This document shows positions 10,902 to 23,453 of a stretch of DNA of 64,000 bases, one piece after another. Each line of letters begins with the position of its first letter. Position 1 is the first letter of the stretch. A program made the translations under genes and the position numbers. Below the pieces are notes generated by a model, which saw nothing but the letters and a program-made list of their open reading frames with translations, was not told the DNA's origin and did no database searches. This stretch comes from Verticillium longisporum (lineage: Eukaryota; Ascomycota; Sordariomycetes; Glomerellales; Plectosphaerellaceae): assembly GCA_019188255.1 (NCBI GenBank), contig JAETXT010000006.1:2976001-3040000 (forward strand), written 5' to 3'.

Positions 10902-12791
10902 TCAGCTGAGGCCAGCTGACTCTTTCCTGTAGTTCCCGCTGCATAACCAATCAATCACCTCGAACGAGAGACGACGCGAACTCCTGTCATCGAGACCTTT
11001 CCCTGGAGCAATCCTAAGAAGCATAATGCCAGACTCCACAAAGTCGAGCATACCGAGCCGCGCGACCTCGTCCTCCGCACTCGCTTTGACGTAGACCACC
11101 AAGTCGGCTCCCACGACCCCGCGCCACAGCGTCGCCATCCACTGCCAGTGGTCCACGGGCGCGTACGAGTCGACAATGGGCACGCGGCACGCGTACCGGT
11201 CAGCAATGGTTGCGCTGTATCCGCCCGTTACGAGAGCGACGGGGATCATGCTCGGCGATGATGATTCCTCGCGCGGTGTGCTGACCTCGCCTTCCGATGC
11301 CCTCCTCACGGGCACTGGCCGCTGCTGTTGCTCGGATCGCGTCGTGATGTGCTTGACCATCTGCTTTGACTTGCCGTGCCACTGCGACAGCTTTTGCATG
11401 TACTCGACGTACATGTCGGAGAGCGCGACGCCTTCGACGCTGCTCTTGCGACTGCTGCCCGCTGAGCTGCTGCCTTCAGCGACGACGACATCTTCCGTCT
11501 TGCCGATGGTGCTGCTGTCGTCACGCCAGCATTGGAGGTTGATCACTTGGGCTTCCGACAAGCCTCGCTGGAGCGCGGCGTCGACTTGCTCGAGAAGCCG
11601 CTCGTCTGGGCCCTCGATAGCGATGACCGCGCCGCGGGTTTCCGCGCCTGGGCTCGCAAACCCAGATGGGGCCAGAGGCGGGCTGATCTTCCTCAGCACG
11701 TTGAGCTTGCTCTGGAACGAAATGTTCATGACGACGGCCTCTGTGCTTCGCGCTTGGTTGTCTCCGGGATTCGTCACTGCCATGCCTAGCCCAAGTGGGT
11801 CGGCGCCGGGCCTGTCAGACTCGCCTTGACCCGCTGGCGTCTTTGGGGTCATTTGCGTTTGCAGGGGCGGAAGGCGAAGACTTTCGTCATAATTTGGGTT
11901 GCGGCCCGGGCCCTGGCCTGGAAAGTGTTGCGAGTGCGGCGGGCGAGGCGGCGGCGGCATGGGACCTTGGCCAGGTTGCCCCATACCTGGCGGGCCAGGT
12001 AGTGGCGCTGGCCCGTAGCCATGGCCGGCACTGGAAGGCCCTGCGGCGGACGCCTGTCTTGAATGTCTTGAGGGTTGGTGACCCTGGTACGGGTTCGGCG
12101 ACGACATGCCCTGGTAGTGGCCAGTCGTGTTGAACCGGCGGCGTTTGGCATCGACAGCCGGCGACGCGAGATCCCAGCTCTCGTCCATCTCCCTGGGTGG
12201 CCCTGCCCATAGGGGTTCATCTGTCTGCCCTGCGGCAGCGCCTGTCTTGATGACTCTCCCTCGTACGCCCTGCCATCTCTCGCCTGGTACGGATTCATGG
12301 CGGGTTTCGCTGCCGTCGGCGTCAGCACCGGCGTCTGAGGGGTCCTCGGCGTCGAGATGTACCGTCCTCCGCACTTGGGACACCGCCCCGAGTCTTCGCC
12401 TGCTGCTGTGCCTGGCCGTCCTGTTGGACGTTGGCCGCGCCGGGGCTGGTACCGGTAGTCCGGATACTGCTGCTGGTGGCGCACCTTCTCCTCTTCGGCG
12501 AGCTCCTTCCAGCCGGCCTTGACGTTGTCCGGCTGCTGTCGCCACTGCTCCCCTATGATCTTGGAGATGTCTGGGTTGGCGAGCCCAGGGTGCTCAGAGA
12601 CGACCTGAGCCTGGTGATGTTGTCTGTATAGGATGAATGCTACCCGCACGCGGTACACGGTCAGCCAACGATTCAAGTATGTATGTCTCGATCATGGATG
12701 ATTCACTGTGGACAAAGGCCCTAGTCCACGCCCCGCCAAGCCCGGAGTCAGGCGGTTAAAGAACCACAACCAGTGACAGGACGCGGACGAA

Positions 12792-12833
<42 letters not shown>

Positions 12834-13309
12834 AAGAGTACCAACTCACCGTTTCGCGGTCTGGGAACCTTGGGCGCCGGCGTGCAGAGGCAGAGAAACT
12901 CCCTTCCTGCATCCCCAGCCAACGGCCCAAGGGGCGGCGTCTCGATCGCCAGCTCGGAGAGCCTCGCGCGACGGCTCTCGCGCGCGTCGCCAGGTCCTCC
13001 AATGAGTGCTCTGCTAGAGTCCCCCGCTTCAGGGCCCGCTGCCGCTGTCGTCGTCGTCGTCGGTGCTGTCGCTGGCGCGTCGTCGGGACCGGTGCCTCGG
13101 CCTGTCCTCTGTTCCATGGCCGAGTAGACGGACGCGACAGAGGTGTCGCCTGGCGAGGAGGATGCGCGGCGGTCTTGAGGGTGGTGCGGCTGCGGCTGGG
13201 ACTGGGACTGAGACTGGGACTGCGGCTGCGGCGGCGGCGGAGGCAGGCCAGCGCCCGTCATGCTGGGGAGGTGGTGCAAACGGGAGTGGGCGTGGATGGC
13301 TGTGAGCAT
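10902..13309 (-). CDS. MATA-HMG-box transcription factor (Ste11/Fmf-1-like), one apparent frameshift
   Basis: Exons are 13309-12850 and 12639-10902. The 210-base intron (GTGAGT..GGGTAG) falls inside the HMG box and joins CTPAPKVPRPRN to AFILYRQHHQAQVV. The box continues NPDISKIIGEQWRQ, then WKELAEEEKVRHQQQYPDYR and a basic tail YQPRRGQRP, which is the MATA-HMG type. In fungi such proteins control mating and sexual development; the closest named relatives I would expect are S. pombe Ste11 and Neurospora FMF-1, but orthology is not proven. A Cys pair (CPKCGG) and Pro/Gln/Gly-rich stretches follow, then a conserved C-terminal region (VVMNISFQSKLNVLRKI). Around plus-strand 12190-12194 one base is missing from a C run; restoring it joins NPYGQGHPG to EMDESWDLASP and gives about 732 residues. 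An alternative ATG at 13261 would give 716. Confidence 0.8.
12794..12829 (+). repeat. GA microsatellite inside the HMG-gene intron
   Basis: About 17 AG dinucleotides lie in the 210-base intron that splits the HMG box. On the transcribed strand it is a CT tract between donor and branch region. Confidence 0.9.
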
Positions 13310-13608
13310 TGGTCGGACTCTCAGACCATGCTCTGGGCAGCGTGGCTGATACGGAGACTGCAATGGACACGGGGGCTGGAGGAATCGGAAGCGACTGGAT
13401 GGACGGCTGGGTGGCCCGCCTCAAACTGATTTCTTTGCCTTGTCGTTCGATACGTCAGATGAGACGAGACGGCGGGCGCGAGGGGGGTGGCGAGACACGA
13501 ACTGGCTGATTCGAAGGACAAGGGGGGAGGGCTTTGATGAGGTGAGGCGCTGCACTGAAAAGTGAAAGAGCTGATCAAGATGATGGGCGGGCAGGGCCCA
13601 TTCGCCGG

Positions 13609-13649
13609 AGAGAGAGAGAGAGAGAGAGAGAGGTAGAGGTAGAGGTAGA
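13609..13649 (+). repeat. GA microsatellite followed by AGAGGT repeats
   Basis: About twelve AG units run into three copies of the hexamer AGAGGT. The tract is non-coding and upstream of the HMG gene. Confidence 0.85.
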
Positions 13650-15451
13650 GCGATGGAGTTTGATCAGATATCAGAGGAGCACACCGACCCAATAATGACG
13701 GCTGCGCGGTTGACAAGGGGATTGGGTGCCCGAGAGACCTGTTCGTCGTCCTTCTTTGCTCTCTGTTCGTCTAGCTCCGGCCAGTCGCCTGCTTGCCTCT
13801 TTGACCGGCTGCGGGAATGAGGTGTGGACCAGGTTGGGATATCCTGGACGATCGCCAGCAAGGAGCAAGGAGCGGGCGGGAAGAGAAGCAGGACGTGGGA
13901 CAAGGTGGACAAGGTGGACAATGAATATGCTGCGCAGTAGCGGACGCAGGGCTGCGGCTCAATGTGCTTGTGCTTGAGGTATGATGGGGTTTCCTCTATA
14001 CCGGTCTCCGGCCAAGGTGATAGGATGTTGATGTATTAGAGGCCGAAGCAGATCGAGCGGCAGGCTAGGGCTCGGGGCAAAGGCGAGGCACTAGGCAGTG
14101 CAGCGTTCCAGGGGGGGCTCGGGGGAGGGGAGAGAGATGGAAAAGGCTGGACTAGTCCCGGGTCTGGAGCACGGAGGTCGGAGGCCGGTCCGTTGGTTTG
14201 GCAGACGCTGGTTGGGTCTGCTGAGAGGTTGTTGTGATGGATGATAGCCTTACCATGTCTCGGGTGGATGCTGGGGTATTCAAGCCGTTGCAGATGTGAC
14301 GAGCCACTCGTTCCTCTGCCTCCCGTGTCTATATCCTGTGTCCTCTGATGCCGGCCGCGAGCTGGCTGGGCGGCTCAGCTCCCTTTCCCCTTGGCTCTGT
14401 GGTCTGTCGACCGGGGAGGACGGGGCCCGTGGTTTTCTTTGTTGCGTAGCGTTTGCCGGGAGTTTCGTTCGTACAATAAAAGACAAGGAGGTTATATGGA
14501 TGTGGAGAAGATGAAGAAGACGAGGAACAAGGACAGCCCATTTTCCCAGCCAGGATGAAACAACGAGACAAGAGGACAAAGTCCCACCATATGGGTTGGG
14601 AGAAGCACGGAGCCCAGGAGTGAAGTCAAAGGAGCCGCAAGCATGAGGGTCCCTCTCCTCCCCATCAGCCGCGGGGCCCCTTGTCAAATGGCTCCCTGTC
14701 CCGCTTTACCTTGTTGACCTTGGGAGTTCTGTCCGGCCTTGCCAAAGGAGGAGGAGGCAGGGGGAGACTCCGCCCTCTCAGGAACAAGGCGACAAACGCG
14801 AGGCCAAAGGGTGGGCCCAACTGCTTCTGCTTCAAAGGACGCAATGGCAACAATGGCAGCTTGTTTCTCGCACAGGAATGCGAGTTATGGGGACAGAGTG
14901 TAAGCGAGAAGGGTTGGTAGGTGAGGACGAGGTAGCGTTGGAATGCCAGAGTGCCGGGACAAAGACAATGTTACCCGAATCAGGTCTAGACCCGACATGT
15001 CTCCACGTGAAGGTTGAGCCCATTGACCATTCCCCCTTCAAACCAGTGGCCCTCCCGGAGGCTTGATGGTGCTCGTGGTCTGTCGTGAATACCTGTCAGA
15101 GGTCGGGTCAGCGGGGAGGCGTGCTCTCCTCCGCGTGTGGTGTCTCGGGGACGCGGGGCTGCAGAATGTCTTATAAGACGGGACCGGGCTTGCAAACACT
15201 CTGTCCATATTTTGTTCAACCCTGGGAAACTATCCCATTCAAACACCCTTCGCGCCTGTGATCGATCTTGGTGGTCCACCAAAAGTTTAATCCATTTTGA
15301 CAGCAGTGTCGCGCGACTCATGAATACCCTCCCCCCCGTCTTCCGCCGGTCATCCCAAAGCTGCTTGACCCGAACCTCAAAACTCACCCTGCCTGTATTA
15401 TGACTGACTCCGTTGATTTTTTGCTGCTGTACATTGAATTGTGACAAGTTT

Positions 15452-15459
<8 letters not shown>

Positions 15460-15491
<32 letters not shown>
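15460..15491 (+). repeat. CT microsatellite
   Basis: About fifteen CT dinucleotides end in GTCTCTCTGTCTC. The tract lies downstream of the rvb1 stop codon. Confidence 0.85.
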
Positions 15492-15498
<7 letters not shown>

Positions 15499-15617
15499 GT
15501 CTCCCTGCCGCCTTACACATTCCATCACAAACGCTCTGGGTCAGACCGAAAAAAGGCCCGTGAAAGTACGAGAAGGTGAAATTTGATGTACCGTCATCAG
15601 AGCATCATTGTCATTCA

Positions 15618-17306
<1,689 letters not shown>

Positions 17307-17793
17307 CTTGGCGGATTGCGCGTGCGGCGGAATTGAGTCGAATGGCTTGTCTTGCTGATGTCAGAGCTGGTTCGTGATGGCGTCGTGCGGTGGATGGGGT
17401 GCGGATGGAGCTTGGGGGGGAGGTCGTGTCGATAAGGTCTGAAGCTGCGTTCAGAAGATTTTGGGGCGACGCGATCTCCTGCATCCCTGCTGTTGCGTTG
17501 CTGCACCAAGTGACCAGCTCCTTTGGAGTTCTGGGTAGTGGGATATGGAGATAGGGTGTACTAGAGACCCGGTATGTGCATATAGCGTGAGTGCACCTCC
17601 TCGCGTGGACTGCGAGCTGCAACGCCTTGCGACCAGAGGATGAATTGGGGCTTGGGGAGATTACTCTGTGTAGTACTTTGTATTTTTATGATCCTATTTT
17701 GTGAGGTTCTTAGTTGCATTTCAGTTGGCGCGTCGGTGGCCCTCATTCTTTACAAGCTGATGAAGGTTCGCATTTGAATACCAACAAGCTATT
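17307..17793. other. Proximal promoter of rvb1 up to the retrotransposon
   Basis: Non-coding. The 487 bases between the rvb1 start codon and the left LTR are all that remains contiguous of the native upstream region; the rest was displaced 5.9 kb by the insertion. Confidence 0.6.
17789..17793 (+). repeat. Target-site duplication CTATT, left copy
   Basis: This five-base direct repeat immediately precedes the left LTR and is identical to the five bases after the right LTR. Confidence 0.93.
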
Positions 17794-18006
17794 TGTTGCC
17801 GATCAGGCAAGGTTCTGTTCTGTGACCCAGGAGTACTTTCATCCCAAATGTGGAGTCCTCATTTGATGCATTTGTTCTGTCGTTATCGCCCCGGTAAGAC
17901 TCCTTACCGATGCTGGATCTGACCAATTACCTTCGTTTGGACTTCTGGAAGTCTCCTTTTGTACCTTAACAACAATCAATCCACTTTGTTCAATTCCGTG
18001 GTGACA
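17794..18006 (+). repeat. Left LTR (213 bp)
   Basis: Starts TGTTGCC and ends GGTGACA. An internal inverted repeat CGGTAAG-ACTC-CTTACCG lies at 17892-17909 and is conserved in the right copy. As usual for this class it should carry the promoter for the genomic RNA, although I could not place a convincing TATA box. Confidence 0.95.
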
Positions 18007-18020
18007 GTTATGAGCCCGGG
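18007..18020 (+). other. Primer-binding site matching the anticodon arm of initiator tRNA-Met
   Basis: The bases directly after the LTR read GTTATGAGCCCGGG. The reverse complement contains GGGCTCATAAC, the anticodon stem-loop of eukaryotic initiator tRNA-Met ending at position 39. This is the pattern known from Drosophila copia, which primes from a cleaved 5' half of that tRNA rather than from its CCA end. Confidence 0.75.
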
Positions 18021-18382
18021 CGACGATACAGCTCCTTGACCTTCGATATCTACAGCAGGGCGCCTACGGCCAATACGCCTGCTGCGAAGCTGTCTACAGC
18101 TGAATCGCCGCTGCACTTCAACAGTCAATTGACGCGACGTTTCGCCATTGACGACCACTGGCCAAGGGCCGTTACCGACATCCTCCAGGAGAGCGATCAT
18201 CTCTCCACGACACATCGAAGCAGGAGAAATCAGCTCCTCAAGACCAATTGAACCTCCGAGACGTGTGGCCTAGGGCTTGAGTACACGCGGGGTCAATTGA
18301 TGATATTCAACATACACGCGATCAGTCGCGACCATCGAACGACCTCCCCGACGGTCTCCGACAACGCCCAGGGATCCTCAAG

Positions 18383-21300
18383 ATGGACTCTGGTAAGCAC
18401 AGAGTGACACTTACAAGGAGGGAGGAATGGAGGACATGGCTCAACTCCGTCAGAGCCGTGGCGACCTCCTACGAGGCCTGGGATCTAGTCGACCCAGACA
18501 AAGAGGCTGACAGACGGCCCAAGAGGGCCAAGAAGCCAACAGCACCGTCATTCGAAGATGAGACGCGAGATCTCAGCACACTGCTGACGTTGTACAAGAT
18601 CCATTTGGACATCTACAACAGGGAGTCAGCGGGCCTCCAGGAGGTCCAGAAATACATCCTCAACACAGTCGACAGGAGCCTTTCGGCCGTCTTCATGAAC
18701 GAGGAAAGCAGCCAGGAGTGGCTCAAGGCGTTGAAGGACCACTTCGCCCCTTCCGACATGGGACAGAAACAATACATTCGCCAGCGCTGGGAGGAGCATA
18801 TGGCGATGATCAAGAAGATGGACCATGAGAAGTGGGTTGACGACTTCATCCTACTCTGTATCGAAGTTGAGAAGCACGGGATTCCTCAGCTTAAAGAAGC
18901 CGCAGATCAAAATGTTCAATTCCTTCGGGCAATTCTTTCCGTGTCTCCAGGGTGGGCCGAAGCAGAGTGCGCCCACCAAGTTCGCCGGGAGCTGGATGAT
19001 CGTGATGGAGGGAAGGTACTGGCGTTGAGGTACAAGAGCTACCTTAGAGACTACCAACCGCATCGCCTCACCACCAAGCCATCTCAGACGTCCTTCTACA
19101 GCGACTCGGTGACCTTCATGGGCAAGGACCGGAATGGTCAAAGTGATCGGACGAGTGCCCAGGATTCCCATCGTGACTCTCCTCAACAGCCAAACAGCTC
19201 GCCTTCTCGCAGACCATTCTGCGACTGTGTACAGCAGAAGAGGGCACCCAAGGCGTGTCAGCCCATCTGTCTGTGCCCAAATATCGCAGAACACCGGAGG
19301 AAGAAGAGCTATCAATCCGATCAGAGCCTGCTGGACTACATTGACGAAGCGAAGAAAAGGATGAAGCCAAGCACATTGCAATTCTGGAACGAGAAAATCA
19401 AGGAGGACAAAAAGAAGCGGCAGGAGGCAAGAGGCACCAGTGGAGTCGCCGTCTCTGCTTTTAACAACTTCCTCGGTGACGATGATGAACAGAGCTGCGA
19501 TGACGAGTACACCAACTTCATGAGCAACTTCTCCGTCGCTGATTCGGACGAGTTTCAACGGACAAACCGAGGAGGGGATCTCCGTCACGAGTTCCTGATC
19601 GACTCGGGTACACCCAACCATATAACCAACAACAAAGACCTCCTCACCAACTTTCGCGAGGCCACCGACACTGTAAGATACAGCACAGGAGGAGGCAAAT
19701 CAAGCCCCGTCGAAGGGCATGGCACGATGGCCATCGACACCCTCGACAGCAAGCAGAACGTCATCAGCATCACCTGCCATGATGTCTCGTACATCAAAGA
19801 CTACCCGACGACGCTTATTTCAGCCAGGCAGCTCCAACGCCAAGGACTCGGACTGGACTCGCTCAGGAACATGCTGTTCAACCCAGCCACTGGCTCAGAG
19901 ATCCCACTTCAGGAGAAGGGTGGCCAGTATGCGGTGAACACCCTACATAGCACCACTTCCTTCTATCACTCCAAGAAGCAGAGAGCCGCGATGGTCAGCG
20001 ACTCGAGGCTCTGGCACGAACGGCTGGCTCATGCCCACCCAGAGGCCATACAGCAGCTGCCATACAGCTGTACTGGAGTTGGGGTGAAAGGGCCAACAAC
20101 ATTCGAATGCGAGTCTTGCGGGGTAGCGAAATCCAAGAAGATTGTATCTCGGAGACAGCCAACGTACACGACGACGAATCCATTTGAGCGCGTCAACCTG
20201 GACTTCTTCAGCCCTGGGAAGTCGTACAACGGCATGGAGTCGTGCCTTGTAATAACGGACGCATATTCGGGGAAGATTGTTGTCAGGATTCTGCCTGCCA
20301 GAGCAGATGGCTTCCAGGCGTTTATCAACTTTGAGATGTTTCTCTGGAGACAGTACCATCTGGTCATCAAGGTCCTGAGAGTTGACTGGGACTCAGCACT
20401 ACGCAGCAATCTGGTTACTTGGTCAGAAGAGCGCGGCATTCTCTTGGAGAGATCAGCCGCAAGGACACCAGAACAGAACGGTGCCGCAGAACGCAATGGA
20501 GGCACGATATTCACCATCGCAAGAACCCTTACCTCGGCTGCTGGGTTCCCGGAGGATTTGTGGCCAGAGGTGGTACAAACCGCTGCATATCTCCACAATC
20601 TCACGCCGAAGGGACGCCTACAGTGGGCGACACCAGAAGGAAGGCTGAACGACTGGCTCAACTCCAAGGGCCTTGCCGCTCGAACTACGGCTCCAGGCCT
20701 GGCTCACCTGCGAAGATACGGATGCAGGGCGTATCCTCTCACGGCAGACGCCCAAGAGGGACGTAACCGAAAGCAGAAGCTGGCTCCGAGAGCCCACATC
20801 GGCTATCTCTGTGGATACGACAGCAGCAACATATACAGAATCTGGGTTCCAGAGATGAAAGCAGTATTGAGGACAAGAGACGTGGGTTTCGATGAGTCCA
20901 CAGTTTTCAAGGACGCCCAATCCCCAAAGCCAATTCTACAGGACGAATTCCAGGCTTTGGACGTGCCCGTTGCGGACGCCCAGAATCCTTTCAACTCGTC
21001 ACTGGACATTGACGAGTTCGATGTTGCCACCATCGACCTGTTCGAGAAAGCCCGGACATTCCAACTTGGAGGAAAGATCAACGCGGAGATACTGCGACCC
21101 CGGGAAGGTCACACAGCCAGCAGAGATGATGTCCTGCCGTCACCACGTCCAACTCCAGAGACGGAGACTGGACAAGGCCAGCCAGCTGTCTCTGAGGGGG
21201 TGGAAGATGCCGTAATAGACACCATTCAAGGGGCTGAAGATGCTGTGGAAGACACGATCCCCGTGCCAGACACCATTCAAGTGACTGAAGAGGCTATTGA

Positions 21301-23248
21301 AGACACTATCGAAGTAGCTCGGAGCCCTGAATCAACACCTCAACACACACCAGCTGATCAAAGTTCAGCTGAAGACGAGACAGAGACTGTGGAGGCCCGA
21401 CCATCAGTGGCACCAGCCCCACAGCCGTCGCCATCAACACAAATCCAAGGCACTCGAAGGAGCGCTAGAGACAGAAAGCCGTCACAGTTCAAAGACGGCA
21501 CCCCCACCGACCAGGCTCTAGGAGCCCGCCGCAGCAAGAAAATGCCTCCATCATCACATTTGACCGTGGAATACTCATTCTTTCACACTCAGACTCCATC
21601 GAACAAGAAACCGCTTCTCCGAACAGATATGCCCGCGGAGCCAAGATCCTGGAAGGAGATGCTTCATTCTGATCACAAAAAGCAGTGGCTAGAAGCAAGC
21701 GTCCAGGAGGTCAACACCATTGAAAATATGGACACAATCGAGCAAGTCCCCTTCGAATCGGTCGACCAGGAAATACACAAGGTTCTCGGGTTGACCTGGG
21801 TCTGGAAATACAAGGTTGACTCCACCGGCTACGTGACCAAGTTCAAGGCCAGGCTCTGCGTACGAGGAGACCAACAGCCCAAGAATGAGATGGAAACATA
21901 CGCGTCGACACTGGCAGCCAAGACGTTCAGAACGTTGATGGCCATCTGTGCAGAGTTTGACCTAGACACGCACCAGTTGGATGCCGTCAACGCCTTTCCA
22001 AATGCACACCTCGACGAGACAGTCTACGTCTGGGCCCCTCAGGGCTGGGATCTCATGCAGGAGATGCAACAGAAGAAGGGCGCTCCACAGAGGCGCACGA
22101 TTTTCAAGCTGAAGAGAGCTTTGTACGGTTTGCGCCGATCACCGCTTCTCTGGCACAAGCTGCTGTCCGAGGCTATGCGGAAGATCGGCCTCGTGGCTCT
22201 CGAGGAAGATAACTGTGTCTTCATGGGCAGAGGCATGATCATGTTCTTCTACGTTGACGACATCATCCTCATGAACCGCAAAGAGGATCGCCAAGCGGCC
22301 GAAGAGCTGAAGAGCCAGCTCAAGTCTCTGTTCGAGATGCGAGAACTTGGCGAGGTCAGATGGTTCTTAGGCATCAGAGTGGTCAGAGATCGTAGCCAGC
22401 GCAAGCTCTGGCTGTCTCTGGAGAACTACATCACTGAAAAGATGAAGGACCTCAACCTCCAGCCATCCACCAGAGGTCATTTGACGCCTCTATCAACAGA
22501 CCCAGCACCTGCTCCAAAGGATTACGAAGCCTCTGCTGAATCCATTCAACTATACCAACGCAAAATTGGTTCCATCAATTACGCAGCAACCACAACACGA
22601 CCTGATGTGGCCAAAGCTGCCTCAAGACTTGCGGAGTCTCTGCTCAGGCCGACAGAACTCCATCACCTTGCAGCAGACCACTGTCTCCGCTACCTCTATC
22701 GCACAAGGACTCTCTCGCTGTCCTACGGAGGATCAGGAGACCATTCTACATCGCTGTATTGTGCGAGCGACGCATCATTCGGCGATGATCCCATCACCAG
22801 ATTTAGTTCACAAGGATACACCACCATGCTCTTTGGAGGTCCAATTGACTGGAAAGCTACAAAGCAGCGATCCGTGGTCACTTCTAGCACCGAAGCTGAG
22901 CTGGTGGCCCTCAGTGTCGCAGCGAGGAACTACCTTGCCACTCTTCGTCTGATCAAGGAGCTTCAGCTACGTTTTCATGGCAAGGTTCCGATCCAGATGT
23001 TCTGTGATAACCGCCAAACGCTGCTGTTACTCACTAGTGAGAGGCCTCAAGCCACTACGAAGCTCAAGCATGTTGACATCCATCGTCTTTGGATCCGACA
23101 AACAGTCAGACAGGGGAAGATATCCGTGGACTGGATGAGCACTGACAAGATAGTGAGCGATGGGCTTACAAAGATTCTCCCGACTCAGAAGCATCAGAAC
23201 TTCGTGAAGCTTCTGCAGATGGAGTGCGTACCAGCGGTCCACCAGTGA
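18383..23248 (+). CDS. Copia-type gag-pol polyprotein, intact
   Basis: A single 1,621-residue frame. Gag occupies roughly residues 1-390 and ends in a Cys-rich segment (CDCVQQKRAPKACQPICLC) that is not a canonical CCHC knuckle. The aspartic protease has its DSG at residues 407-409 (FLIDSGTPNHI). The pre-integrase zinc region reads WHERLAHAH..CESC. Integrase catalytic residues are D626 (CLVITDAYSG), D668 (LRVDWDS) and E703 (NGAAERNG). A Glu/Pro/Thr-rich spacer precedes reverse transcriptase with LDAVNAFPNAHLDETVYVW and the active site YVDD at 1290-1293. RNase H follows with YCASDASFGDD, SSTEAELVAL and FCDNRQTLLL. No stop or frameshift interrupts it, so no programmed frameshift is needed between gag and pol. 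Protein ratios must be set another way. Confidence 0.97.
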   Translation: MDSGKHRVTLTRREEWRTWLNSVRAVATSYEAWDLVDPDKEADRRPKRAKKPTAPSFEDETRDLSTLLTLYKIHLDIYNRESAGLQEVQKYILNTVDRSLSAVFMNEESSQEWLKALKDHFAPSDMGQKQYIRQRWEEHMAMIKKMDHEKWVDDFILLCIEVEKHGIPQLKEAADQNVQFLRAILSVSPGWAEAECAHQVRRELDDRDGGKVLALRYKSYLRDYQPHRLTTKPSQTSFYSDSVTFMGKDRNGQSDRTSAQDSHRDSPQQPNSSPSRRPFCDCVQQKRAPKACQPICLCPNIAEHRRKKSYQSDQSLLDYIDEAKKRMKPSTLQFWNEKIKEDKKKRQEARGTSGVAVSAFNNFLGDDDEQSCDDEYTNFMSNFSVADSDEFQRTNRGGDLRHEFLIDSGTPNHITNNKDLLTNFREATDTVRYSTGGGKSSPVEGHGTMAIDTLDSKQNVISITCHDVSYIKDYPTTLISARQLQRQGLGLDSLRNMLFNPATGSEIPLQEKGGQYAVNTLHSTTSFYHSKKQRAAMVSDSRLWHERLAHAHPEAIQQLPYSCTGVGVKGPTTFECESCGVAKSKKIVSRRQPTYTTTNPFERVNLDFFSPGKSYNGMESCLVITDAYSGKIVVRILPARADGFQAFINFEMFLWRQYHLVIKVLRVDWDSALRSNLVTWSEERGILLERSAARTPEQNGAAERNGGTIFTIARTLTSAAGFPEDLWPEVVQTAAYLHNLTPKGRLQWATPEGRLNDWLNSKGLAARTTAPGLAHLRRYGCRAYPLTADAQEGRNRKQKLAPRAHIGYLCGYDSSNIYRIWVPEMKAVLRTRDVGFDESTVFKDAQSPKPILQDEFQALDVPVADAQNPFNSSLDIDEFDVATIDLFEKARTFQLGGKINAEILRPREGHTASRDDVLPSPRPTPETETGQGQPAVSEGVEDAVIDTIQGAEDAVEDTIPVPDTIQVTEEAIEDTIEVARSPESTPQHTPADQSSAEDETETVEARPSVAPAPQPSPSTQIQGTRRSARDRKPSQFKDGTPTDQALGARRSKKMPPSSHLTVEYSFFHTQTPSNKKPLLRTDMPAEPRSWKEMLHSDHKKQWLEASVQEVNTIENMDTIEQVPFESVDQEIHKVLGLTWVWKYKVDSTGYVTKFKARLCVRGDQQPKNEMETYASTLAAKTFRTLMAICAEFDLDTHQLDAVNAFPNAHLDETVYVWAPQGWDLMQEMQQKKGAPQRRTIFKLKRALYGLRRSPLLWHKLLSEAMRKIGLVALEEDNCVFMGRGMIMFFYVDDIILMNRKEDRQAAEELKSQLKSLFEMRELGEVRWFLGIRVVRDRSQRKLWLSLENYITEKMKDLNLQPSTRGHLTPLSTDPAPAPKDYEASAESIQLYQRKIGSINYAATTTRPDVAKAASRLAESLLRPTELHHLAADHCLRYLYRTRTLSLSYGGSGDHSTSLYCASDASFGDDPITRFSSQGYTTMLFGGPIDWKATKQRSVVTSSTEAELVALSVAARNYLATLRLIKELQLRFHGKVPIQMFCDNRQTLLLLTSERPQATTKLKHVDIHRLWIRQTVRQGKISVDWMSTDKIVSDGLTKILPTQKHQNFVKLLQMECVPAVHQ

Positions 23249-23444
23249 ACAGCTTGCTCAATTTCGCCCACCTCTCCTAACACTTACACACATCCTTATT
23301 TGCTTCACAAGCACGATTTCCTTCATCTGCCCTGAGAACGCCAACTGTTCCAAAGGCACCAAATTCTCTACCAAAAGCCGCCAACAGGCATCTGCCTGAT
23401 CTTTCGTGGTTCAGATGGTCAGAGAGAGGCTCGCCTACCCATCT

Positions 23445-23453
23445 GAGGGGGTG
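23445..23453 (+). other. Polypurine tract
   Basis: GAGGGGGTG abuts the right LTR, the position expected of the plus-strand primer of an LTR retroelement. Confidence 0.8.

Larger units (their letters stand above)
13310..15617. other. 2.3-kb gene-free interval, probable long leader/promoter of HMG gene
   Basis: No frame here has family-like sequence. GA/CT tracts occur at 13,609-13,649 and 15,460-15,491. Both neighbours are transcribed leftward, so the interval probably combines a long 5' leader and promoter of the HMG regulator with the 3' UTR of rvb1. Confidence 0.45.
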
